Positions 24,498-32,463 of a stretch of 34,487 bases of DNA are shown piece after piece. Under the pieces are notes generated by a model. The model was not told the origin of the DNA. It saw nothing but the letters and a program-made list of their open reading frames with translations, and searched no databases. Origin of the DNA: Anabaena sp. UHCC 0187 (GTDB lineage: Bacteria > Cyanobacteriota > Cyanobacteriia > Cyanobacteriales > Nostocaceae); assembly GCF_009712035.1 (NCBI RefSeq), contig NZ_VILB01000029.1, positions 1 through 34,487 of the forward strand, in the 5' to 3' direction. The stretch's first letter is position 1, and the number at the start of each line of letters is the position of its first letter. A program made the position numbers and the translations under genes.

Positions 24498-27047
24498 GTG
24501 AAACAGTTTCATAATAGTGTTTTTGTATCAAGTATGGCAGCTTGTGTTCTCTTAGCAACCCAACCAGTATTAGCACAGATCACACAAGTTACTGATGTTA
24601 AACTCACTCCCATAGAAGGGGGAGTTAGTGTAATTTTAAAAACAGCGGCGGGAGATCGTCCCCAGGTATTTACCACTAAAAAGGACAAATCCTTAGTTGC
24701 AGATGTCATTAATGCTCAATTGCGTCTACCCAAGGGTGATAACTTCCGTCAAGAAAATCCTGCACCGGGAATTGCGGCTATTGAGGTTAAACAATTAGAT
24801 GCTAATAGCATTCGGGTGACAGTCATAGGTATTGATGATGCCCCCAGCAGTCAACCCGTAATGCGAAAGGATAATAATCTTACCCTGGGCTTTACAAGCA
24901 CCACAAATTCAACAGCATCAAATCCCACTAAGCCAACAGAAAAGGTATTAGCCGCAGAGGCTACAACTACCCCTACAGACAGAGTACCAGTTGCACCAGC
25001 TACCACATCTGAATATAAACCAGATGAACCAGGTAAGCGCCCAGATGTTCTCGTCCCTAACCCTCAAGTCACCATTGACGGTAAAATTGCCCAATCCGCA
25101 GGGCCAAATCAACCCTATAACCAAGCTCCTCCTTTTTTACCGAGAGCAGTTGCTCCACCAGTAGGAGATATTACCCAATCGAATATTGATACATCACCCA
25201 CAGTCATTGATTTAGGGACTCAAGAACGAGTTCCCCGGTTAGTGTTGCGTGATGCACCTGTGAGAGAGGTTTTATCATTGTTAGCGCGGGCTGCTAATTT
25301 AAACGTAGTTTATAGCGGTGGTGAGGGAGCGTCAGCAGCCGGTACTGATGGAACTAAGACATCTCAAACAATTTCCCTAGATATAGAAAACGAACCTGTA
25401 CAAGATGTCTTTAACTACGTCTTGCGCTTGAGTGGTTTAGAAGCGAACCGCACGGGACGCACGATTTTTGTTGGGGCTAAACTCCCTAACTCCACCCGTG
25501 ATAATGTCATGCGGAGTTTGCGACTAAATCAGGTAACAGTGGGAGTTGCGTTAAACTTCTTGGTTGGTATGGGTGCAGAAAGTGCTGTCAGCCGGGAACG
25601 ACAAGTTACTAGCGTTAATGCTGTAGCCGTTGGTGCTGCTGCTGCTCCCGTTACCCAAACTCAAACTACCACGGAAACAAAAGTAGAAACTCAACGGATT
25701 GACTATAAAGACTCAACACCTTTACTGAGGGGTTTGCAAGCATTAGGAGACGAGCGCACCAATGCTATTACATTGATTGGTAATCCTAAGCTGGTGGAAA
25801 TGGCAGTATCTCAATTAACACAGCTTGACATCCGTCGTCGTCAAGTGGTGGTTAATGTCAAAATTATTGATGTCAACCTTTCTGGCATTCAAGATTCTAA
25901 CACCAGTTTTTCCTTTGGTGTTGGCAATAACTACTTCTCAAATGACGGTGGTGCTGCTGCGTTTAATTTTGGTGGTTCTAGACCTCCTACTGGTACAGAA
26001 GTGGCAAATAGTATAACTGCAACACCAGCAATTGCTAATCCATTTGTCGGCGCAACTCCAAACACATTTGTTGACCCCAATAATTTTACGACAATAACAC
26101 AAGGTGGCTCGCCAACAACAATAACTAACAGCTCTTCAAGTCCATATACATATACTGACCCTGCCGGTCGAGGGGCGTTTACAGTTCCGGCTGGGCAGAG
26201 TATTACTTTACCTGCGATAAATACCGATGTTCGTACAACAACGGCAGCTTCTTCAAGCAACATCTTACAACCAGGTTTCACTGGTATTAATAATGCTGCA
26301 ACTAATACTACTGTGACTATAGATGCTACAGGAACTGTCACCGTCAGTCCTGGTACTTTGAATACGGTTGCGTCGGCTCTACCATCTATATACCAATTTC
26401 CCAAACGCTTTCTTGCTAGTTTGCAAGCTCAGATCCAAAATAGAAATGCCAAGATTTTAACTGACCCAACATTAATTGTCCAAGAAGGTCAACAGGCTTC
26501 TGTTAACCTAACTGAAGAAGTTGTGGGCAAGGTTGAAAATCTAATAACTTCCGCTGATGGAATAACTACCCAAAGTTTCACAGTTGGTAAAGAAAAAGTC
26601 GGTCTCACACTAGGTGTAAAAATTGAGCGAATTGACGATAATGGCTTTGTTTCCTTATCTGTTTCTCCCTCTGTTAAAGCACCTGTAGGGACACAAACAG
26701 TCAATCTTTTAAACAATTCAAGCCAAAGCATAGTTTTAATATCTGAACGCTCTCTACAATCTGGTTTAATTCGGTTGAGAGATGGACAGACACTTGTTCT
26801 ATCAGGTATTATTCAAGACCAAGATCGAACTGCTGTCACTAAAATTCCCATTTTGGGTGATATTCCCCTCATTGGTTCTTTGTTTAGAAAAACAAATAGA
26901 GAGAATGATCGCAAAGAGGTAATTGTATTACTTACACCTCAAGTTATGGATGACTCTGAGCGTTCTGCTTATGGTTATAATTACACACCTAGTCCCCAAG
27001 TACGGCAAATCTTAGAACGTCGGGGGTTGAAGGTGCAGCCTCGTTAG
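24498..27047 (+). CDS. pilQ: Type IV pilus secretin PilQ
   Basis: An 849-residue outer-membrane secretin. A signal peptide at 1-26 (cleavage near PVLA-QIT) is followed by an AMIN domain at about 30-130 (peptidoglycan binding), a Pro/Thr-rich linker at 135-235, an STN/N0 domain at about 245-325, a secretin N1-type domain at about 335-445 and the secretin core at about 446-820, including PILGDIPLIGSLFR at 784-797. It forms the channel through which the pilus leaves the cell. An unusual Gly/Ser/Thr/Asn-rich stretch at about 476-630 interrupts the core. It starts with GTG, supported by GAGGA seven bases upstream. A hairpin terminator follows. Confidence 0.94.
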   Translation: MKQFHNSVFVSSMAACVLLATQPVLAQITQVTDVKLTPIEGGVSVILKTAAGDRPQVFTTKKDKSLVADVINAQLRLPKGDNFRQENPAPGIAAIEVKQLDANSIRVTVIGIDDAPSSQPVMRKDNNLTLGFTSTTNSTASNPTKPTEKVLAAEATTTPTDRVPVAPATTSEYKPDEPGKRPDVLVPNPQVTIDGKIAQSAGPNQPYNQAPPFLPRAVAPPVGDITQSNIDTSPTVIDLGTQERVPRLVLRDAPVREVLSLLARAANLNVVYSGGEGASAAGTDGTKTSQTISLDIENEPVQDVFNYVLRLSGLEANRTGRTIFVGAKLPNSTRDNVMRSLRLNQVTVGVALNFLVGMGAESAVSRERQVTSVNAVAVGAAAAPVTQTQTTTETKVETQRIDYKDSTPLLRGLQALGDERTNAITLIGNPKLVEMAVSQLTQLDIRRRQVVVNVKIIDVNLSGIQDSNTSFSFGVGNNYFSNDGGAAAFNFGGSRPPTGTEVANSITATPAIANPFVGATPNTFVDPNNFTTITQGGSPTTITNSSSSPYTYTDPAGRGAFTVPAGQSITLPAINTDVRTTTAASSSNILQPGFTGINNAATNTTVTIDATGTVTVSPGTLNTVASALPSIYQFPKRFLASLQAQIQNRNAKILTDPTLIVQEGQQASVNLTEEVVGKVENLITSADGITTQSFTVGKEKVGLTLGVKIERIDDNGFVSLSVSPSVKAPVGTQTVNLLNNSSQSIVLISERSLQSGLIRLRDGQTLVLSGIIQDQDRTAVTKIPILGDIPLIGSLFRKTNRENDRKEVIVLLTPQVMDDSERSAYGYNYTPSPQVRQILERRGLKVQPR

Positions 27048-27072
27048 TTAGTTCTTGGTGATTGTTTTCCAC

Positions 27073-27104
27073 ATACCCGATTTCTGAGAAAAGTCGGGTA
27101 TTTA
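27073..27104 (+). terminator. Terminator after pilQ
   Basis: ATACCCGA and TCGGGTAT form a perfect eight-base stem, extended inside by TTTC/GAAA, and followed by a short T-run. It lies 26 bases after the pilQ stop codon and marks the end of the pilMNOQ transcript. Confidence 0.7.
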
Positions 27105-27153
27105 GCTGATTGCTTCTAAAATCAACAGTAAAGAAAATTATTATTATCTGCTC

Positions 27154-27834
27154 ATGCTGAGATTAATTACTGACTTTGACGGTCCAATCATGGATGTTTC
27201 TGAACGCTACTACCGTGTTTATCAGTTGTGTTTAGAGAAAACTCGATATCCTGAGCAAACAATTACAGAACTTTCTAAAACCGAATTTTGGCAACTCAAG
27301 CGCTCTCACACTCCCGAAATCCAAATTGCCTTAAAATCGGGTTTAGATGCACAGCAAGGGCAACAATTTTCCCAAATTCGCAAACAAACAGTTCACACCC
27401 AACCTTATTTTCAGTATGATGCCCTGATCTCAACTGCATTAGACGCACTCAGCAAAGTTGAAGCAGCCGGTGTTGATTTAGCCGTAATGACAATGCGGAG
27501 GGTGCGAGAACTAGATTATGCCTTTAATCAACACAATTTAAGCCAATTTTTCCCAGAAAATCGCCGTTATTGTCTAAGTAACGACTATGTAAAAACCCGC
27601 GATATCGAAGATAAACCTTTGTTAATGGCTAGAGCTTTAGCAGAACTCCCCCCTGTTACTGATACTTGGATGGTAGGAGATACAGAAGCCGATATTACTG
27701 CTGCCAAAACACATAATATTAAAATTATTGCCGTTGAGTCTGGTATCCGCGATCGCGCACAACTAGCATCTTATCAACCTGATATGATTGTGACCGATTT
27801 AAAAACCGCCGTAGATTTTATTCTTAACCAGTAA
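27154..27834 (+). CDS. HAD-superfamily hydrolase (phosphoglycolate-phosphatase-like)
   Basis: A 226-residue haloacid-dehalogenase phosphatase with all four motifs: DFDGP with Asp7 and Asp9, Thr113 in VMTMRR, Lys154 in EDKPLL, and GDTEAD with Asp176 and Asp180. A helical cap domain occupies about 15-85. The architecture suits a small phosphate ester such as phosphoglycolate or a nucleotide, but motif 1 (DFDGPIMD) does not decide the substrate. It is preceded by the pilQ terminator, so it has its own promoter. Confidence 0.85.
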   Translation: MLRLITDFDGPIMDVSERYYRVYQLCLEKTRYPEQTITELSKTEFWQLKRSHTPEIQIALKSGLDAQQGQQFSQIRKQTVHTQPYFQYDALISTALDALSKVEAAGVDLAVMTMRRVRELDYAFNQHNLSQFFPENRRYCLSNDYVKTRDIEDKPLLMARALAELPPVTDTWMVGDTEADITAAKTHNIKIIAVESGIRDRAQLASYQPDMIVTDLKTAVDFILNQ

Positions 27835-27844
27835 ATCCATAATA

Positions 27845-27875
27845 ATGGGTAATCGGCCATGAACCAATTACCCAT
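27845..27875. terminator. 9-bp-arm inverted repeat between convergent genes
   Basis: ATGGGTAAT and ATTACCCAT form perfect nine-base arms with a 13-base loop, between the HAD gene and the CPP1-like gene that run towards each other. No T-run is present. It resembles the heptamer repeats in sequence and could serve both genes as a stop. Confidence 0.45.
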
Positions 27876-27878
27876 CAC

Positions 27879-28526
27879 TTAACGCAAAAAGCTACTTACT
27901 AACCACATCAATATAAAAGTCAACAGCGTAGAAAACTGATTCGCTGTCAAATTTATTAACGGTAATGGTAATATCAAGCCAGCAATCAAACCACCAGCAA
28001 TCAAACCAATAATTAAACTGGCCAATGTGAATAAAACTGCTCGACCAAATTTACCTTCCTTGCGATTGAGGAAGTAAGTACCAATACCCACCCCAACTAC
28101 TAAGGACAGTTGCAAAACCTGTTCTCCACCATTGGGGTAAAACAAGCTAATCGCACTTAAACCCAGATACCAAGCTCCTGGTAACAGCACATCAGTTAAT
28201 GTGGGCTGATAGAGCAAGCGTGGTGTTAGCCATTCCAAACTCCGTTGTAGCCATGCAGGAGACTGCCGACCAAGGATTGGACTTGCTTGGGGAGAAGATG
28301 GAACTCGCATCTCTGGAAACCGGATGCGTTCAGGGACTTTGATTTTACCTTCTTGGCGCATCCGGAGACGCTCCATTAGAATTGCATCATAAGCCGCTTC
28401 AATGACTTCTAGGTTGTTGCCTTCACCACCATGTTGCTCTAACAGGCGATTTCTAGCATCTTGAATTTCATCAAAGCTTGCATCTTCTGATACCCCAAGT
28501 TTTTCGTAGGGATTTTGATCACTCAT
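27879..28526 (-). CDS. CPP1-like family protein (DnaJ-like N-terminus, membrane C-terminus)
   Basis: A 215-residue protein of the CPP1-like (DUF3353) family. Residues 1-60 form a degenerate J-like helical domain (NPYEKLGVSEDASFDEIQDA) that lacks the HPD motif. Residues about 110-215 contain four membrane segments (ALGAWYLGLSAISLFY region, VVGVGIGTYFL, LFTLASLIIGLIAGGLIAGLI, LTFILMWLVSSFL). In plants CPP1 is a chaperone-like protein for protochlorophyllide oxidoreductase, so a role in chlorophyll synthesis or membrane insertion is possible here, by homology only. Start ATG at 28526 fits the family N-terminus. Confidence 0.85.
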   Translation of the reverse strand: MSDQNPYEKLGVSEDASFDEIQDARNRLLEQHGGEGNNLEVIEAAYDAILMERLRMRQEGKIKVPERIRFPEMRVPSSPQASPILGRQSPAWLQRSLEWLTPRLLYQPTLTDVLLPGAWYLGLSAISLFYPNGGEQVLQLSLVVGVGIGTYFLNRKEGKFGRAVLFTLASLIIGLIAGGLIAGLILPLPLINLTANQFSTLLTFILMWLVSSFLR

Positions 28527-28562
28527 GGGAGTTTATTACTTCAGCCTCAGTCAGCGGCAATC

Positions 28563-28591
28563 TTGATTTTGCAGAAAAACAACTTTAGATT
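28563..28591 (+). promoter_or_regulatory. Candidate sigma70-type promoter
   Basis: TTGATT (28563-28568) and TAGATT (28586-28591) are separated by the optimal 17 bases and point towards a terminator about 110 bases downstream. It is on the plus strand, divergent from the CPP1-like gene. Confidence 0.4.
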
Positions 28592-28597
28592 TTATAT

Positions 28598-28707
28598 TGA
28601 CCACAACAAACGCACAAGGTGAACTGTATCCAGACGTTTTAACCCCAATAGATAGGATTATTTTGCTGTTTGCTTCCTGCTTTTCATCAGCCCGACGGCG
28701 GGTTTTT
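28598..28707 (+). ncRNA. Candidate small RNA, about 110 nt
   Basis: Between a good promoter match and a terminator at its 3' end (CCCG-ACGG-CGGG followed by five T, 28691-28707) lies a stretch of about 110 bases with no plausible protein. The only frame through it begins with TTG, lacks a ribosome-binding site, and continues past the terminator. I do not recognise the RNA as Yfr1, Yfr2 or 6S. The call rests on promoter and terminator spacing only. Confidence 0.4.
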
Positions 28708-29240
28708 GTCTACAGGTTTCAATTCCCCACTTGCCACGTATATTCAATAATTATACACAAAGTTAGAAAAGCCACTACAACCCAATAATTCAGAACATTA
28801 CTGATTAAGTTTTAGTTCTAATTTTATGGGAGTAAATGATATTAGAAGATTTATTTTATCCTCTTAACAGCATAGTAGCATGAGTTTGTTTAATTGATCT
28901 AAAACTTTAACAATAGTTACCTTAACGCAGTACCAATTTTCCGGTCAGCGTAAAGCTTAGTGTCGTCAGATTTGAGCGGGCAAAGAATTATAAATTATTT
29001 TTAATTGCTAATTTACTGTATAAAAAGTATACTATCTTACAGTAATACCTTGGCTGAATTCACCATTTACAGGAAACTAGACTGAATCAAGTACAACACT
29101 TGTTACCAGCATATTTATCTTTTCAATAAAATAATCAGGATAGTCATGGCTGTCCCCTGTAAATTTTGAATGACTGCCAACGTAGAAACTGCGTTTTTAC
29201 GCAATCTGTTGATTAATCCTATGCACTTTTGTATAAAATA
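28708..29240. other. Gene-free region upstream of the response regulator
   Basis: AT-rich, with no frame longer than a few codons that looks coding. It holds an inverted repeat TACTGTA (29014-29020) and TACAGTA (29038-29044), with a GTA-N8-TAC match at 29027-29040 inside it, about 200 bases before the response-regulator gene. Chance matches to GTA-N8-TAC are common in AT-rich DNA, so this is weak as an NtcA site; the inverted repeat may be a regulator site. Confidence 0.4.
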
Positions 29241-29945
29241 ATGGTCATGGCCGTTGCCAAGATTCTTGTAGTTGATGACGATCCAGCGGTTCGGAATTTA
29301 ATCCAACGCTTTTTGCTTAAACAAAATTATCAAGTAGAGTCCGCCGAAGATGGTAAAACGGCTCTGGTTGTGTTTGAGCAATTTAACCCCGATTTGGTGA
29401 TTCTGGATGTTAATTTACCGGATGTAATTGGTTTTAACCTTTGTCAAGAAATGCAAAGTCGTAGTGGCGTATTTGTGCTATTGCTGACGAGCAGAACAGA
29501 CGAAGCTGATAAAATTCGCGGTTTTTCTAAAGGTGCTGACGACTATCTGACCAAGCCATTTGGTTTGGGAGAATTAGAAGTTAGAGTAGCAGCAATTTTA
29601 AGACGGCAGCGGATTGTGACTAATGCCGAACACCAACGCCTAGTCTTTGATAAGCTAATGATTGATCCTGTGCGCCGGGAAGTAATACTTAATACTGAAC
29701 CCATTCCCTTAACGGCTCTAGAATTTGACTTATTGTATTTTTTAGCGAGTCATCCCGGCCGGGTTTGGCGACGATCTGAACTGATCCAAGAAGTTTGGGA
29801 CTATGAATACGTCGGAGATCAGAGGGTCGTAGATGTCCATATCGGTCAAATTCGGAAGAAAATTGAAATTGATTCGACTCAATCAACAGTAATTCAGACT
29901 ATCCGTGGTGTAGGGTATAAGTTTGAATGCGCTACTTCTGCCTAA
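29241..29945 (+). CDS. OmpR/PhoB-family response regulator
   Basis: A 234-residue two-component response regulator. The receiver domain (about 6-120) has the acidic cluster VVDDDP, the phospho-accepting Asp56 (VILDVNLP), the Thr/Ser in LLLTSR and Lys106 (DYLTKPFG). The C-terminal winged-helix DNA-binding domain (about 130-232) contains PLTALEFDLLYFLASHPGRVWRR and ends with the usual TIRGVGYKFE. It controls transcription after phosphorylation by a sensor kinase, but no kinase gene is adjacent, so the partner and regulon are unknown. The open frame begins at a TTG (29229); I chose ATG 29241, and ATG 29247 (MAVAKILVVDDD) is equally good. It is not RpaA or RpaB by its N-terminal sequence. Confidence 0.9.
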   Translation: MVMAVAKILVVDDDPAVRNLIQRFLLKQNYQVESAEDGKTALVVFEQFNPDLVILDVNLPDVIGFNLCQEMQSRSGVFVLLLTSRTDEADKIRGFSKGADDYLTKPFGLGELEVRVAAILRRQRIVTNAEHQRLVFDKLMIDPVRREVILNTEPIPLTALEFDLLYFLASHPGRVWRRSELIQEVWDYEYVGDQRVVDVHIGQIRKKIEIDSTQSTVIQTIRGVGYKFECATSA

Positions 29946-29982
29946 AAATAGTTTTGATTGCCATCTCTCAACTGTCACCACT

Positions 29983-30010
29983 CCCGCGCCTTACGCCTTG
30001 AAGGCGTGGG
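29983..30010. repeat. Strong GC-rich hairpin, possible IS200/IS605-end or MITE remnant
   Basis: CCCGCGCCTT and AAGGCGTGGG pair over ten bases (one G-U) around ACGCCTTG, with an alternative inner stem ACGCC-TTGAA-GGCGT. No T-run follows, so it is a poor terminator. It resembles the structured ends of IS200/IS605-type elements in cyanobacteria, but no transposase is nearby. It lies between the response regulator and DUF2811 genes. Confidence 0.45.
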
Positions 30011-30029
30011 ATGATGCAAAATTTACTGA

Positions 30030-30224
30030 TTATTGATGAAATAAAGTTTCTAAGTAGACACGAGCCGCTCGGCGATCGCTCTCGCCATTTTGCAGCAAAA
30101 ATAGGGATAAAGCCGCTGTTAATACTCGGTTTTGATCCCAATCAGGATGGTTTTCTAAGTAGTTATTCATAGATTCCTGTAATGTTTCGGGAATTTCGGT
30201 AAAGATAGGGACTGTTGTGTTCAT
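30030..30224 (-). CDS. DUF2811 family small protein
   Basis: A 64-residue protein (MNTTVPIFTEIPETLQESMN at its start) matching the cyanobacterial DUF2811 family. It is all-helical in appearance, with the motifs PETLQESM, HPDWDQNRVLTAALSLFLLQNG and RVYLETLF. The ribbon-helix-helix-like length and pattern could suit a small DNA- or protein-binding role, but no function is known to me. A HIP1 octamer (30072-30079) lies within the gene. It is convergent with the response regulator. Confidence 0.8.
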   Translation of the reverse strand: MNTTVPIFTEIPETLQESMNNYLENHPDWDQNRVLTAALSLFLLQNGESDRRAARVYLETLFHQ

Positions 30225-30591
30225 AAAATTTTCCTGTGGATCAATTAAGGGGAGTTACTTGTGTTCAGTTTTACTTAGGGATGAGTCATGCCCTATGGGC
30301 GAAGTAGGGAGGGAAATTAAAATAAACCAGAATACAAGATTCAGATATAGATTCAGATGTTGAACAAAAATAAAACTCAAGACTCATCATTTTGCGCTCA
30401 CAAGGGGTGGATTTGTCAATGCTGCGAAATGTTAACAATTAGCAGTCAAAAATAAATCTTTACGAATTAATCAGGCTTAGGACTAGATTTTTGTTACATA
30501 ACTTCATGAAAACTCGGTTGTCAAGCCTGTTAGTAGTAAAAAATTCACAATCCCCAACAAGTCAGGAATAGCTGATTAAATCGTAGAACAT

Positions 30592-30632
30592 CTGTGGAAA
30601 AGTGCAAAATTACCTGTGGAAATCCTGTGGAA
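30592..30632. promoter_or_regulatory. Three phased CTGTGGAA motifs (DnaA-box-like)
   Basis: CTGTGGAA occurs at 30592, 30614 and 30625, spaced 22 and 11 bases, so all on the same helix face. The first reads TGTGGAAAA, the exact complement of the cyanobacterial DnaA box TTTTCCACA; the others differ in the last one to three bases. A further TGTGGA is at 30235. This is the main feature of the 758-base gene-free gap 30225-30982, in which I see no other gene or RNA. Confidence 0.4.
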
Positions 30633-30672
30633 TCAAGGAGGAAAACAGTAGCTAATAATAAGAATTACCAAA

Positions 30673-30698
30673 ATGTCAGGAAAACCTGACATATCAGG
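30673..30698. promoter_or_regulatory. Overlapping palindromes, TGTCAGG-AAAA-CCTGACA type
   Basis: ATGTCAGG and CCTGACAT form perfect eight-base arms around AAAA (30673-30692); the right arm also pairs with TCAGG at 30694-30698 (CCTGA-CATA-TCAGG), making two mutually exclusive stem-loops. It could be an operator or an alternating RNA structure, about 290 bases upstream of the TerC-family gene. Confidence 0.45.
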
Positions 30699-30982
30699 CA
30701 AGTAAGATGGTAAAGTCAATTAATACATTAAAGTTATGCAAAATTATACAAATTTTTGATTATCTAGCTGAGGCTGGTAAACTTAGTTGCTAGTTCGGAC
30801 GGGCTAAATAGACGTTAAAATATACAAAAGTAGTAATTTATCTGAGTTGCCGTAATACCCCATCCCTAAGATTGTTCTTGGAAACAAGAATCCTTCTCTA
30901 TAGGTCAGGAAGCGTCAATGTCTTTGCTACAATAAAATCCCTAATCCTGTTAATTTTTAATTCTCCTGTCTGAGAAATTGGA

Positions 30983-31705
30983 ATGTTAGACCAAATATTT
31001 AATTACTTAAACTTTCATTTCAGCGTTGAAGCCTCTATAGTCCTCTTAATATTAGTGTTTTTAGAGGCAGTGCTGTCGGCTGATAATGCCATCGCTCTCG
31101 CTGCGATCGCCCAAGGACTAGAAGACAAAAAACTAGAAGGTCAAGCCCTAAACATTGGTTTAGTATTTGCTTATGTCCTGAGAATTACCCTGTTGTTAAC
31201 AGCTACTTGGGTACAGAAATTTTGGCAATTTGAACTATTGGGCGCTGGTTATCTTTTATGGCTAGTATTCCAACACTTTAGCTCCCAAGAAGATGAGGCC
31301 AATCACCATCACGGACCACGTTTTAAATCTCTGTGGCAAGCTATACCCGTGATTGCTTTTACAGATTTAGCCTTTTCCTTGGATAGTGTCACCACAGCGA
31401 TCGCCGTTTCTCAAGAAACATGGTTGGTAATCACTGGTACAACCATCGGGATTGTCACCCTCCGATTCATGGCTGGATTATTTATCCGCTGGTTAGATGA
31501 ATATGAAAACTTAGAAGACGCAGGTTACATCACTGTAGCGTTTGTAGGTTTACGTCTGTTATTAAAAGTCATAAACGATGATTTAGTCCCACCAGAATGG
31601 CTCGTAGTGACTGCCATTGGTATCATCCTAGCCTGGGGCTTCTCTAAGCGCACCGTTGTGGAATTAGTCCCAGAAGAACGGAAAAAAGCTGAAGTCTTGA
31701 AATAA
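30983..31705 (+). CDS. TerC-family integral membrane protein
   Basis: A 240-residue polytopic membrane protein with about seven hydrophobic segments. The TerC signature is present twice: LEAVLSADNA (27-36) with Glu28, Asp34 and Asn35, and TDLAFSLDS (127-135) with Asp128 and Asp134. A His/Asp/Glu-rich loop (SQEDEANHHHGP, 101-112) sits between the halves. The family is linked to metal homeostasis, notably manganese export or metal loading of exported proteins, and plant TerC acts in thylakoid membrane biogenesis; the exact role here is not known. I looked for a yybP-ykoY Mn2+ riboswitch upstream and found none I could support. Confidence 0.88.
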   Translation: MLDQIFNYLNFHFSVEASIVLLILVFLEAVLSADNAIALAAIAQGLEDKKLEGQALNIGLVFAYVLRITLLLTATWVQKFWQFELLGAGYLLWLVFQHFSSQEDEANHHHGPRFKSLWQAIPVIAFTDLAFSLDSVTTAIAVSQETWLVITGTTIGIVTLRFMAGLFIRWLDEYENLEDAGYITVAFVGLRLLLKVINDDLVPPEWLVVTAIGIILAWGFSKRTVVELVPEERKKAEVLK

Positions 31706-31707
31706 GA

Positions 31708-31783
31708 AGTCAGGAGTCAGGATTCAGGGGAGAATTATATTTTTAGTTCTTCCTTCTTCCTTCTGAACTCCTGAACTCCTGTT
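31708..31783. repeat. AGTCAGG repeats with inverted partner between terC-like and ndk genes
   Basis: AGTCAGG, AGTCAGG, ATTCAGG (31708-31728) is followed by TTCTTCCTT-type and CTGAACTCCTG units (31748-31783) that nearly complement it (one-base difference), giving an imperfect hairpin between convergent genes. It may act as a shared terminator. Confidence 0.7.
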
Positions 31784-31786
31784 CAT

Positions 31787-32236
31787 TTATTCACGCAGCC
31801 AAGGAGTTGAATGAGATTGCCAAGCCACTAATTCCTCTTCCTTAAACCACAGCGCAATTTCGGTTTTGGCGGTTTCTTGAGCATCAGAACCGTGAATTAA
31901 GTTACGACCAACATTGATGCCAAAATCACCACGAATTGTGCCTGGTTCTGATGTTAAGGGATTGGTTGCGCCAATAATCTTTCTGGCTGCGGCCACAACG
32001 CCCTCACCTTCCCAAACCATTGCTACCACGGGACTAGAAATGATAAATTCGACTAAACCAGGGAAAAAAGGTCTTTCACGGTGAACATCATAATGTTGTT
32101 CCGCTAATTCTTTACTAACCTTCATAAACTTTAAGCCCACTAGGGTAAAGCCCTTAGTTTCAAATCGGCGAATAATTTCACCCACCAAGCCGCGTTGTAC
32201 ACCGTCAGGCTTAATTGCTAAAAATGTGCGTTCCAA
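31787..32236 (-). CDS. ndk: Nucleoside diphosphate kinase
   Basis: A 149-residue nucleoside diphosphate kinase, which balances NTP pools by transferring the gamma-phosphate through a phospho-histidine. The ATP-site start [15 protein letters not shown], the [20 protein letters not shown] region and the active site NLIHGSDA with His115 are all present. I chose the TTG at 32236, which gives exactly the family N-terminus [12 protein letters not shown] and the usual 149 residues, and has GGAG six bases upstream. An ATG at 32254 would add six residues (MFLETD) and is the alternative; that upstream ATG lies immediately before the GGAG. Confidence 0.94.
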   Translation of the reverse strand: MERTFLAIKPDGVQRGLVGEIIRRFETKGFTLVGLKFMKVSKELAEQHYDVHRERPFFPGLVEFIISSPVVAMVWEGEGVVAAARKIIGATNPLTSEPGTIRGDFGINVGRNLIHGSDAQETAKTEIALWFKEEELVAWQSHSTPWLRE

Positions 32237-32463
32237 ATCTGTCTCCAAAAACATAATCAAATTTTGATGGGTTAATTGTCAGTTGTATTGATGTCTTTTG
32301 TCTAGTAGTCTGGGGAATTTTCCCTAAAAATTGGAGAGATAAGGGAACGAATGCTTACCTAATTACTAATTCTTAATCAGAAATTATTTCTAGTTGTATA
32401 TCCGTTACTAGACTATTTTGCTAAATTGTTATTTCGTGGGCTAAACACAGAGGTCAGGAAGAA

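Noticed and set aside
28597-28788. 63-codon open frame on the plus strand
   Set aside because: It starts with TTG without a ribosome-binding site, has an odd Arg/Cys/Phe-rich composition and runs through a terminator hairpin; a small RNA is the better reading.
30592-30632. Chromosomal replication origin
   Set aside because: Only three DnaA-like boxes, one exact, and no dnaA, dnaN or other origin-linked gene in the window; kept only as a finding to test.
30840-30982. yybP-ykoY manganese riboswitch upstream of the TerC-family gene
   Set aside because: This riboswitch often precedes terC-like genes, but I could not find its conserved loop sequences here.
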